Shown: in pieces, positions 56,876 through 64,000 of the stretch | How the letters are laid out: each line of letters starts with the position of its first letter | How positions within the stretch are numbered: position 1 is the first letter of the stretch | DNA from: Haemophilus parainfluenzae | Lineage (GTDB): Bacteria; Pseudomonadota; Gammaproteobacteria; Enterobacterales; Pasteurellaceae | Assembly: GCF_014931395.1 (NCBI RefSeq) | Contig: NZ_CP063120.1 | Coordinates: 310,001-374,000 of the forward strand | Length of the DNA: 64,000 bases | Direction of reading: 5' to 3' | Translations under genes and position numbers: made by a program | Notes under the pieces: generated by a model | Told to the model about the DNA's origin: nothing | What the model saw: only the letters and a program-made list of their open reading frames with translations | Databases searched by the model: none

Positions 56876-57247
56876 TTATTTCAAACCTTTTTTAACCAAA
56901 TCTTCATAACCACCATGGTTAGTAACATTGGTATAGCCTGCATTTTTCAGCTCAGTGAGCGCGGCTTCGGCACGACGACCGCTACGGCAGTAAAGATTGA
57001 TCGGTGCATCTTTATCTGAACCAATCGCTTTAACACCTTCAATGATTTTATCATGTGGAATATTCACCGCATCTTGTAAATGACCTGCGTTAAATTCCTC
57101 AGCTGAACGTACATCAATCCAAACGCCTTTTGCTTTTTCTGGTTGTACTGCGCTTTGTTCTGTTTGTGGTGCAGTATTCGCAGAAGCAAAAAAAGGTACG
57201 GCAATCGCTGCCGCAGAAAGTACTGCTGTGAATAATTTTTTCATCAT
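56876..57247 (-). CDS. Periplasmic single-domain rhodanese (PspE-like)
   Basis: A 123-residue protein with a signal peptide (MMKKLFTAVLSAAAIAVPFF, cleaved after ASA), then a rhodanese domain. The active-site loop is CRSGRR with catalytic C87; VWIDVRSAEEFNAGHL (about 42-57) and GGYEDLVKKGL are family motifs. It should transfer sulfane sulfur in the periplasm; the acceptor is unknown. Two adjacent Met codons are possible starts (57247 or 57244). It is convergent with the thioredoxin gene. Confidence 0.88.
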   Translation of the reverse strand: MMKKLFTAVLSAAAIAVPFFASANTAPQTEQSAVQPEKAKGVWIDVRSAEEFNAGHLQDAVNIPHDKIIEGVKAIGSDKDAPINLYCRSGRRAEAALTELKNAGYTNVTNHGGYEDLVKKGLK

Positions 57248-57410
57248 TCAATCTCCTATTAAATAGAAATAATATATTTACCTAAATAAATTTAGGGGTT
57301 ATGTAAAACTAACAGTCATCATACGCCTAAATATAAAGATAATAAACTGTAAATAAAGTAAATTTTAAGTAAAATTTTCGTAAAATCTAACCGCACTTTA
57401 AAAGAAAAAA

Positions 57411-57440
57411 GCCGTCTGAAAAATAACTTTCAGACGGCCT
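57411..57440. terminator. DUS inverted-repeat terminator of the DUF4189 gene
   Basis: GCCGTCTGAA (57411-57420) and TTCAGACGGC (57429-57438) form the stem; the right arm to 57440 is an exact AG-DUS on the minus strand. A Hin-type signal (57390-57398) lies 12 nt to the left. Confidence 0.88.
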
Positions 57441-57454
57441 TTGGAGGAGAGATG

Positions 57455-57964
57455 TTAGTAGGGGAAAGAGCAACCTGCGTGGGCTATAATTTTACAGTCT
57501 TTTGCACCTTTAGCTTTGCATAGTGCTAGAGCTTTAGCTTCTGTTTCCTCAGCTGTAGCGGAAGCAGCCGGAGTCGTTATAAAACCATTACGGACTAATC
57601 TTCCTTCTGCTGCAGCAACACAGCCATTTCGAACTCCTATCATAACTTTACAGTCTTTACTACCACTTTCTTGTCTACAAGATTCTAGTGCTACTCGTTC
57701 TGCTTCAGATTGTGAATTCTGATCTATAGCACCAGCAAGGATAGCTTTTTTAGTACTGTAAGCTAAAGCTCCAAATTTAGGAGGATGATTAATTGTAATA
57801 TGTTCTACGCGTACTTGGGGAGTGTAACCTCCAGCATTTCCACCGCAATTCGGATTGTGACCATAAGCACATAAAGCAGGGTTATTCTGCAAAGCACCTT
57901 GAGTCACATCGGCATAGGTATTTAAAGCAGTTAAACCAAACAATACCAGTATTAGTTTTCTCAT
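57455..57964 (-). CDS. DUF4189 domain exported protein
   Basis: A 169-residue secreted protein: signal peptide MRKLILVLFGLTALNTYA, a Gly/Asn-rich N-terminal segment with two Cys (CAYGHNPNCGGNAGG), then a DUF4189 domain (about 60-165) with the pattern GALAYS...A-x-x-A-A-L-x-x-C and paired DCKV and NGCVAA. The domain's cysteines probably form disulfides. DUF4189 function is unknown; members are common in Neisseria and Xanthomonas. The DUS terminator just downstream supports a neisserial origin. Confidence 0.8.
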   Translation of the reverse strand: MRKLILVLFGLTALNTYADVTQGALQNNPALCAYGHNPNCGGNAGGYTPQVRVEHITINHPPKFGALAYSTKKAILAGAIDQNSQSEAERVALESCRQESGSKDCKVMIGVRNGCVAAAEGRLVRNGFITTPAASATAEETEAKALALCKAKGAKDCKIIAHAGCSFPY

Positions 57965-58103
57965 TGCATATTCCTTTACAATTTTATCGTTTTGTCATTT
58001 TTTGTTTATTTTGATTGATAAATTGCATTGTCACTTATTTATGATTAACAAACAAGTTTGTCAATCAAAAACACTTTAAAATCTGACCGCACTTTAAAAA
58101 AAA

Positions 58104-58131
58104 GCCATCTGAAATTTAACATTCAGATAGC
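58104..58131. terminator. Degenerate DUS inverted repeat before ynbE
   Basis: GCCATCTGAA (58104-58113) and TTCAGATAGC (58122-58131) are one and two bases off the DUS core but can still pair over most of their length. A Hin-type uptake signal (58086-58094) is 9 nt to the left. It serves as terminator for ydbH-ynbE and marks the island's right edge. Confidence 0.65.
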
Positions 58132-58148
58132 TTTTTCAATTTATTCAA

Positions 58149-58355
58149 TTATTTCTTCGCAGGCTCTACCTCACCCACCGCTTTTTGAGATTTCTCATCC
58201 ATTTCCACTTTAATATTGTGATCTACTACCACATTCATATTAATGGTGATGCCTTCCTTTGGTGTGTCCAATTGAATGGTTGGTGTGCAAGCTGTAAGTG
58301 TAAACATCGCCGCAAAAATAAAAAAGTGCGGTTGAAATTTAAGGTGTTTTATCAT
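58149..58355 (-). CDS. ynbE: YnbE-like outer-membrane lipoprotein
   Basis: A 68-residue lipoprotein with lipobox LTAC (C23) and the family core PKEGITINMNVVVDHNI (33-49), as in E. coli YnbE. YnbE joins the C-terminus of YdbH in the periplasm by beta-strand stacking and anchors it to the outer membrane. It overlaps the end of ydbH by 17 nt on the minus strand, so the two are co-translated. In E. coli ydbL follows; here the next sequence is a DUS terminator and foreign DNA. Confidence 0.9.
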   Translation of the reverse strand: MIKHLKFQPHFFIFAAMFTLTACTPTIQLDTPKEGITINMNVVVDHNIKVEMDEKSQKAVGEVEPAKK

Positions 58356-61086
58356 TTGTCTTGTCTAATTGCTTATAAAGTTTATATTGCAGATTTTGTT
58401 CAAATTGCGAGCCATAGTCAATCATATTCCACAATTCAAACATATTTTCTTGGTGCGTATAATTTAACGTTATCGGATTATTGGTTCGCTTGGTTGGATT
58501 AAATCCGCTAATACTCGCACGCAATGTCATTTGTCCTTTCGGATCGAGCGTCACCGCTGCATGGGAATTTTGCAGTTCCATTTCTTTTAATAAATCCACC
58601 AAGATATTTTCTGTCCAACCGCCTTTTTTCAACCCTTTCACCATTTCATCGGTTAATTTGATGGACACATTTCCCACTTGTTCCAATGTACCATTACAAA
58701 TCAAACATTCCTTGTGACCAAGCCAAAATGGCAGGGTCGCATTGGCGCGGCCGGTCAAGGTTACTTGGTTATATTGTGCCAAGGCTAACACTTGGGCTAA
58801 ATCAATATTGGTAAAAGAAAGCGTCGCCATTTTACTTTGTGGGAAACTGAGCTGAGGCACCGTCAATACGCCATCAAATAAGGAAAGTTTCACATTTCTC
58901 AAAGTAAGCGGATTTTTCATGGTGTTCGGATAACGCCCAAATAAATCCAATTCCCCATTTGCGACGGAAAGCGCGCCATAGCGAATATTGTGAGCCGAAA
59001 TATGGATCGGTTTACTCGAAGCCACTTGCAATGCCGAGTTTTCATAATTCATTGGGAAACGAATATTCAAGCCATAAATCTCACCATCTGGCATAGTGAT
59101 TTTGCCATTTTTAAGATTCAGCTCCCCCTTCATCTTCACGCCATTGCCATTGATTGCGAATTCACTCTGCCCTTTAATGCTACCCTCATGAATTATCCAA
59201 TTCCATTGTTGGGGGAAAAGTGATTGGAATACTTTTGCCGATTGTTCTTTCCAGCTGATTTTGCCTGAGAGTGCAGTATTTTGATATACACCCAAGACAT
59301 CTAAAGGCCCAAGCGAACCGGCCTTTAAATCACCTGCAAAATTGAAGTTACTGATACTCTTACCATCAATACCTAAACCGAAAACAGGCGAAACAAAACG
59401 ACCGCCATAAGCCAGTTCAATCCAATCAGTTTTCGCTTGCAACAAACCTCGAATATGCTCTTCTTCATAATCCCAGCGGAGTCGATCTTTAAGCTCCAAT
59501 GAAAGTGGCGCCATTTTTACCTCTTTCATTTTGACTTCTTTAGAATGAGCCGAAAGTTGATTTAATTCAATATGATCGGCTTCCCAAAAGCCTTTCCCTT
59601 CCATTTTGACTGGCGTATTTAAAGATTTCCAGTTTGCACTGCCATTGATTGTCCAATCCCAACGGTTTGTCGCTTGTTTTTCCACAGACTGCAACTTATG
59701 TTCTTCATCCCGCAAATCAAACACGGTTTTAATACCGGCAATAAACTCATGTGCATTTCCGTCTAATTTTAAATCGAGATTTTCAAACTGTGGTGTCGTG
59801 CCCGTTAATGTTGCGAGCAAACGACCTTCCAAGCCATAACGACCAATAATAATGTCATCTAACGGTAAACGAACGTGCAACTTGGTATCTGGCTGAACGG
59901 TATCCATTTTAAAGACGGAACCCGGGTAAAAATACACCACTGGATGGATGAAGAGCCCGCCGAGATGATAGGTTAAATTGGTTTGCGCCACGGTAGCGTT
60001 ATAACGTAAATCCCCGCGAGTTTTCAGCTCAAAGTCCAATTCGTTATTATCATCGCCACCACCGATTTCACCATTTTTCCCTGAAATCACGATCTCCCCT
60101 TTGCCCATTTCGCCAAAGGTTTGCAAGATCACGTTCATATCAATGCTTAATGGCAACAAGCCTTCTGCCGCACGATGAATAGATAACCCAAGGAAACCTT
60201 TGATTGGTTGATAGCTATCAAAGGTCCAATAAAATTTCCCCCACGAAATATCCAAGCCATCTTTGGTGAACACAAAAGGCACATCCAACAATGGTGAATT
60301 AGTTGTTAAATCTTGGGCATTTAACTGACCATCCGCCCCTTGCCACGACACTTTTGCCTCGCCTTTTGTGACGGCTAGTTCTGAGTTATTCCAGTTGAGT
60401 AAGACATTGCCTTGTTGAGGCAGTTGAGAAAGATCAGGATCAAAATTCGCAGAGAAATGAAGATCGTAGGTTTTATCTTCCGCTTGTTTAATGTCGGTAC
60501 TGCCCGCCCATTGGAAAATGCCATCTTGTGGCGTGACAGTCGATTGATGATGCAGCTCAAGCCCGTCATTATTGGCTTGAGCTTCGAGTACTAATTGGTT
60601 GCCGTTATAGTTTGCGTCTAACGCCCAATCAGCCGATAAGAAAGGTTTTAAAGCCCCTTGTGTCAAGGCTTCGGCATTCGTTAATTGAAAGTGTTTAACG
60701 TTAACATGAGAAATAGGCAATGCTGCCCAAAGTGCGGTCAAATTTGGCGGTGTTTTTTCAGCATTATCACTGGGTAAATGGGTTAAACAATCATAATTCA
60801 AGCTAGCCTTTTCAACATCAAGACTATGCGTATTCCACCAAGTCACCTGAGTATTATTCAGGTTCACTAGCGTACATTGGTCAGTTTTCACTTTTAGCTC
60901 TGGCAGTGTTAAACCTGTGGTTTCCCATTGCCAGTCATCGGCTAATTCAATGTGATAATGCGGTGCTAAAAAATGATTGGTAAGTTGCGCTACACGTTTC
61001 GGGGTCGCAAAAACGCGTACTAAGCCAACACTTACTACGATCAACAGCAACAAAATAATCAAAGCCCACAGGCAACGCTTTCGCAT
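58339..61086 (-). CDS. ydbH: YdbH, AsmA-like intermembrane phospholipid transport protein
   Basis: YdbH, TamB and YhdP are redundant bridge proteins that carry phospholipids to the outer membrane. The ATG at 61086 gives 915 residues starting MRKRCLWALIILLLLIVVSV, a signal anchor at about 5-27, followed by a long beta-rich body (DUF748/YdbH-type groove). The C-terminal part has the LTGRANATLPFW and VSIKLTDEMVKGLKKGG segments. A TTG start at 61113 is unlikely. It overlaps ynbE. Uptake signals lie within it (e.g. about 60732). Confidence 0.9.
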   Translation of the reverse strand: MRKRCLWALIILLLLIVVSVGLVRVFATPKRVAQLTNHFLAPHYHIELADDWQWETTGLTLPELKVKTDQCTLVNLNNTQVTWWNTHSLDVEKASLNYDCLTHLPSDNAEKTPPNLTALWAALPISHVNVKHFQLTNAEALTQGALKPFLSADWALDANYNGNQLVLEAQANNDGLELHHQSTVTPQDGIFQWAGSTDIKQAEDKTYDLHFSANFDPDLSQLPQQGNVLLNWNNSELAVTKGEAKVSWQGADGQLNAQDLTTNSPLLDVPFVFTKDGLDISWGKFYWTFDSYQPIKGFLGLSIHRAAEGLLPLSIDMNVILQTFGEMGKGEIVISGKNGEIGGGDDNNELDFELKTRGDLRYNATVAQTNLTYHLGGLFIHPVVYFYPGSVFKMDTVQPDTKLHVRLPLDDIIIGRYGLEGRLLATLTGTTPQFENLDLKLDGNAHEFIAGIKTVFDLRDEEHKLQSVEKQATNRWDWTINGSANWKSLNTPVKMEGKGFWEADHIELNQLSAHSKEVKMKEVKMAPLSLELKDRLRWDYEEEHIRGLLQAKTDWIELAYGGRFVSPVFGLGIDGKSISNFNFAGDLKAGSLGPLDVLGVYQNTALSGKISWKEQSAKVFQSLFPQQWNWIIHEGSIKGQSEFAINGNGVKMKGELNLKNGKITMPDGEIYGLNIRFPMNYENSALQVASSKPIHISAHNIRYGALSVANGELDLFGRYPNTMKNPLTLRNVKLSLFDGVLTVPQLSFPQSKMATLSFTNIDLAQVLALAQYNQVTLTGRANATLPFWLGHKECLICNGTLEQVGNVSIKLTDEMVKGLKKGGWTENILVDLLKEMELQNSHAAVTLDPKGQMTLRASISGFNPTKRTNNPITLNYTHQENMFELWNMIDYGSQFEQNLQYKLYKQLDKTNDKTP

Positions 61087-61134
61087 AGATTCCCCAATTA
61101 CGCGATTAATCAATAAATAGAGGCGTATTCTATC

Positions 61135-61611
61135 CTATCTCGCCCCAAATAGCTCAACCAACTTATCCCCAAAGAAATAAAACACTAATCCAAAGGCGAC
61201 AATAATTAATCCGATGAGTTTTGTGATATTTACTTCTCGGATCGGCATACCGATAAGACCGAAATGATCGATAGTTGTTGCCGTAATTAATTGTCCGACG
61301 ATGATAAAAAATAACATCGCGGTAATGCCTAATTTAGGTGCAAGCAAAACGGTTGTGAACACAACAACAGCGCCGAGTACACCACCAATTAATTTCCACC
61401 AAGGTTGTGATGGAATCGTGGATAAGTTGCCCCATAAATCAGTTTTAGCCAAGGCGATAAAAAAGAGGAAAATCGTGCCTACCGCAAAAGAAATAAAGGT
61501 AGCAATCAGCGCTTCGCCACTCATGGCTTTCGCCAATTGCGTATTAATCGCTGATTGCGTGGCGAGTGCTACGCCTGCCGCTAAAGCGACAATGAGATAA
61601 ACAAAAAACAT
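61135..61611 (-). CDS. YdcZ/DUF606 small DMT-type membrane protein
   Basis: A five-span protein of 158 residues starting MFFVYLIVALAAGVALATQSAIN (ATG 61611). Features of the DUF606 group: the first-helix Q-S-A-I-N-T-Q-L pattern, PWWKLIGGVLGAVVVF and IVGQLITATTIDHFGLIG. It is related to half-length drug/metabolite transporters that may act as dimers. Function is unknown. It is transcribed leftward toward ydbH, with 48 nt between. Confidence 0.85.
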   Translation of the reverse strand: MFFVYLIVALAAGVALATQSAINTQLAKAMSGEALIATFISFAVGTIFLFFIALAKTDLWGNLSTIPSQPWWKLIGGVLGAVVVFTTVLLAPKLGITAMLFFIIVGQLITATTIDHFGLIGMPIREVNITKLIGLIIVAFGLVFYFFGDKLVELFGAR

Positions 61612-61761
61612 CGAGACTCCCAACATAAAATTTAGTTTATTTTAACCTTTTCTAATTTACCGTGAAATGCTTTCTATTCGGCAAAAATCGTCCCAAAATC
61701 AACCGCACTTTGTACTTCATTCACAAATACCTCAAAAGTTGTAAGTCATCTTACCTGTTTA

Positions 61762-61777
61762 TTTGATCTCGATCACT
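61762..61777. promoter_or_regulatory. CRP-like site upstream of manX
   Basis: TTTGATCTCGATCACT resembles the CRP consensus TGTGATCTAGATCACA (13 of 16 positions). It is 130-145 bp upstream of the manX start in the gap between ydcZ-like and manX. Catabolite control of a PTS operon is expected. Confidence 0.5.
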
Positions 61778-61906
61778 ATTTGACTATTCTTTGTTTGACG
61801 GTAATCTTCAAATCCATACACTAAACTCCATTCGGAGCAATCGTTTGCGCAGTGCGTATTGAAAGCAAAATAGACTGATTTTATCAACTCAATGGGAGGA
61901 ATATCC

Positions 61907-62875
61907 ATGACCCACATTATCGTTGCAACGCACGGTAAGTTTTCTGAAGAAATCGTCAATTCCGCCGCTATGGTGTATGGCGAAGATGAAAACTGCCATG
62001 TCGTGACTTTCTTACCGGGTGAAGGCGGTGAGCATTTAATCGAGAAATACAATGCGATTATTGCCACACTGCCTGAAAATGAACCAGTGCTCTTTTTGGT
62101 CGATTTATTTGGTGGTAGCCCTTATAACGCGGCAAGCCGAGTCGCCAGTGAAAGAGATAATACCGATATCGTCACCGGCATTAATCTACCGATGTTGCTA
62201 GAAGTGCTTGATGCTAAAGATGGCGCTAGCTTAGATGAATTGGTAGAAACCGCGAAAGAAGTCGGGGTCGCTGCCGTGAAATCCTTCCGTCAACCTAAAG
62301 AAAGCAAGCCTGCTCCAACGCCCGCTGCTAAGCCAGCTGAAGTACCAAAAACCGATCCAAATCCAACCGCACTTTCTGGCAATATGAACATTTCCTTGTT
62401 GCGTATTGATAGTCGTTTAATCCACGGTCAAGTGGCAACCTCTTGGGCGAAAGCAGTGAAATGTGAAGCGATTTTTGCAGTAAATGATGATGTGGCAAAT
62501 GATGCGCTTCGTCGTGATTTATTACTCCAAATCGCGCCTGAACATTTAAAAGCTTATGTGATTCCAGTAGAAAAAGCCATTAAGGTGTATCACAACCCGA
62601 AATATGCAGGTAAAAACATTCTTTGGTTGGTAACCAACCCAACAGACATCCTGCGTTTAATCGAGGGTGGCGTGAAAATTGATAAAGTCAATGTGGGCGG
62701 TATGACATTCCGTGAAGGCGATAAGATGCTTTCCCAAGCAGTTGCCGTCAACCCAACAGATGTAGCGGCATTTAAACAGCTTTTAGATAAAGGTGTGGAA
62801 TTAAGCTTACAACAAGTGGCGAGCAGCCCGAAATCAATGCTCACACACAAAGAGCTTGATGCAATTCAATTTTAA
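61907..62875 (+). CDS. manX: Mannose-family PTS EIIAB component
   Basis: ManX relays phosphate from HPr to the sugar. The start at 61907 (GGGAGGA at 61894-61900) gives 322 residues. The EIIA domain (1 to about 127) has the phospho-acceptor H9 (MTHIIVATHG); a Pro/Ala-rich linker (about 129-158) carries a Hin-type uptake signal in its coding sequence; the EIIB domain starts at about 162 with the phospho-acceptor H173 (LLRIDSRLIHGQV). E. coli equivalents are H10 and H175. manY follows 18 nt later. Confidence 0.95.
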   Translation: MTHIIVATHGKFSEEIVNSAAMVYGEDENCHVVTFLPGEGGEHLIEKYNAIIATLPENEPVLFLVDLFGGSPYNAASRVASERDNTDIVTGINLPMLLEVLDAKDGASLDELVETAKEVGVAAVKSFRQPKESKPAPTPAAKPAEVPKTDPNPTALSGNMNISLLRIDSRLIHGQVATSWAKAVKCEAIFAVNDDVANDALRRDLLLQIAPEHLKAYVIPVEKAIKVYHNPKYAGKNILWLVTNPTDILRLIEGGVKIDKVNVGGMTFREGDKMLSQAVAVNPTDVAAFKQLLDKGVELSLQQVASSPKSMLTHKELDAIQF

Positions 62876-62893
62876 TTACGAGGACAATTCATT

Positions 62894-63691
62894 ATGACAA
62901 CAATGGAAATTATTTTAGTCACGCTCGTTGCCGCCATTTGCGGTATGGGGAGTGTATTGGACGAACGTCAAACCCATCGTCCTTTAGTTGCTTGTACCCT
63001 AATCGGCTTAGTATTAGGTGATTTAGAAACCGGTATTATTGTCGGTGGTACCCTTGAATTAGTGGCATTAGGCTGGATGAACGTGGGTGCGGCAATGGCA
63101 CCAGATGCGGCATTAGCCAGTGTGATTGCGACTATCCTCGTCATCAAAGGTGGCCAAGATAAAGGGAGTGCATTAGCGATTGCGATTCCGGTAGCAGCAG
63201 CAGGTCAAGTATTAACCATCTTCGTTCGTACTTTAACCATCTTCCTTCAACACAAAGCCGATGATTTTGCCGCAAAAGCCAACTTCCGCGGTATTGAATT
63301 CTGTCACTTTAGCGGTCTTGCATTACAAGCGTTACGCGTGGCAATTCCAACCTTCTTCGTTGCGTTAGTAGCAGGTACGGATACGGTGACTGAAGCATTG
63401 AACGCGATTCCTGAAGTGGTTACTCGTGGTTTACAAATCGCTGGTGGCTTTATCGTAGTCGTCGGTTATGCGATGGTCATCAATATGATGCGTGCAGGCG
63501 CGTTAATGCCATTCTTCTTCCTAGGCTTCGTAATCGCCTCTTTCACCAATTACAACCTTGTCGGTCTCGGTATTTTAGGCACATGCTTAGCGATGATTTA
63601 TATTCAATTAAACCCACGTTTCCATCAATCTACTGCACCACAAGCAGTTGCAAAACGTGAATTAGCTGATGATGAACTTGAAGGACTATAA
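62894..63691 (+). CDS. manY: Mannose-family PTS EIIC component
   Basis: ManY is the membrane EIIC subunit of the mannose-type PTS. The 265-residue protein has the N-terminal EIIVTLVAAICGMGSVLDERQTHRP-like segment (MEIILVTLVAAICGMG), GTLELVALGWMNVGAAMAPDAA (about 52-73, a family signature) and further membrane helices. It couples with ManZ to make the transport channel. It starts 18 nt after manX and ends 10 nt before manZ, a tight operon. Confidence 0.95.
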   Translation: MTTMEIILVTLVAAICGMGSVLDERQTHRPLVACTLIGLVLGDLETGIIVGGTLELVALGWMNVGAAMAPDAALASVIATILVIKGGQDKGSALAIAIPVAAAGQVLTIFVRTLTIFLQHKADDFAAKANFRGIEFCHFSGLALQALRVAIPTFFVALVAGTDTVTEALNAIPEVVTRGLQIAGGFIVVVGYAMVINMMRAGALMPFFFLGFVIASFTNYNLVGLGILGTCLAMIYIQLNPRFHQSTAPQAVAKRELADDELEGL

Positions 63692-63701
63692 GGAAGAAAT
63701 T

Positions 63702-64000
63702 ATGACTGAACAAACTAAAAAATCATTAACAAAAGGCGATATTCGTAGCACTTACTGGCGTTCAACTTTCTTGCTAGGTTCCTTCAACTTTGAACGTATG
63801 CAAGCAATGGGTTTCTGTGTATCCATGATCCCAGCCATTAAACGTCTTTACAGCAAAAAAGAAGATCAAGCAGCGGCATTAAAACGCCACTTAGAATTCT
63901 TCAACACCCAACCTTGGGTAGCATCATCTATCATTGGTGTTACTGCTGCGATGGAACAAGAACGTGCGAACGGTAACGATATTGATGACTCAGCAATCAG
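63702..64000 (+). CDS. manZ: Mannose-family PTS EIID component, 3' end outside window
   Basis: The first 99 codons (MTEQTKKSLTKGDIRSTYWR) match the ManZ N-terminus, including STFLLGSFNFERMQAMGFCV and the HLEFFNTQPWVASSIIGVT segment that faces ManY. AAGGAAG precedes the ATG. The gene continues past 64000. With manX and manY it completes the IIABCD set. Confidence 0.93.
   Translation, partial: MTEQTKKSLTKGDIRSTYWRSTFLLGSFNFERMQAMGFCVSMIPAIKRLYSKKEDQAAALKRHLEFFNTQPWVASSIIGVTAAMEQERANGNDIDDSAI

Overview
ORGANISM. The window looks like a chromosome segment of a Haemophilus-type member of the Pasteurellaceae, most like Haemophilus parainfluenzae. The Hin-type DNA uptake signal (AAGTGCGGT / ACCGCACTT) recurs between genes and inside several of them. 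Core proteins are of gamma-proteobacterial, Pasteurellaceae-like type. A mannose-family PTS operon (manXYZ) closes the window; as far as I recall H. influenzae lacks it, and this supports H. parainfluenzae or a relative. The species call is inference.

LAYOUT. 0-9.8 kb is core: an ATP-grasp glutathionylspermidine-synthase-like gene (cut by the window start), an Fe-alcohol dehydrogenase, rplK-rplA, secE-nusG, tig-clpP-clpX, kbp and ypfJ. 9.9-13.3 kb is an inserted defence-type module: an IS1595-family transposase, ten perfect copies of an 8-bp repeat in a short translated leader, an M.EcoRI-like adenine methyltransferase and a DUF262-HNH nuclease. 13.4-25.4 kb is core again (ileS, ribF, murJ, rpsT, rnr, rlmB, brnQ, nhaA). 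25.4-35.1 kb is a surface locus: a two-domain glycosyltransferase, a DUF2827 protein and a 2247-residue trimeric autotransporter with about 145 Ser/Ala/Thr heptads. 35.2-45.2 kb holds an Lrp regulator, a RarD-like permease, emrAB, uvrA/ssb and a copper-oxidase operon behind a MerR-type promoter.

45.3-58.1 kb is an accessory island with decayed genes (DUF1349, a possible antitoxin, LysR, aldo-keto reductase), an FNT channel, a Tli4-type lipoprotein, GST, an AAA-DUF4143 ATPase, a complete Thoeris system (thsA plus two TIR genes), LysR/mdaB, thioredoxin, rhodanese and DUF4189 genes. Its striking feature is neisserial DNA uptake sequences (GCCGTCTGAA, three with the full AG-DUS 12-mer), mostly as inverted-repeat terminators and several within about 10 bp of a Haemophilus uptake signal. 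I saw them nowhere else in the window. 58.1-64 kb returns to core: ydbH-ynbE, a YdcZ-type permease and manXYZ (manZ cut by the window end).

HOW IT WORKS TOGETHER. Two defence loci of different logic are present. One is a modification/nuclease pair whose leader carries a slippage-prone repeat that could tune methyltransferase translation. The other is Thoeris, in which TIR proteins make a cyclic ADP-ribose-type signal that activates the ThsA NADase. The adhesin and the glycosyltransferase-like genes beside it may form one surface-modification cassette (inference). The mixed uptake tags suggest the 49-58 kb island was built by natural transformation between co-resident Haemophilus and commensal Neisseria. 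I found no tRNA, rRNA or CRISPR array.
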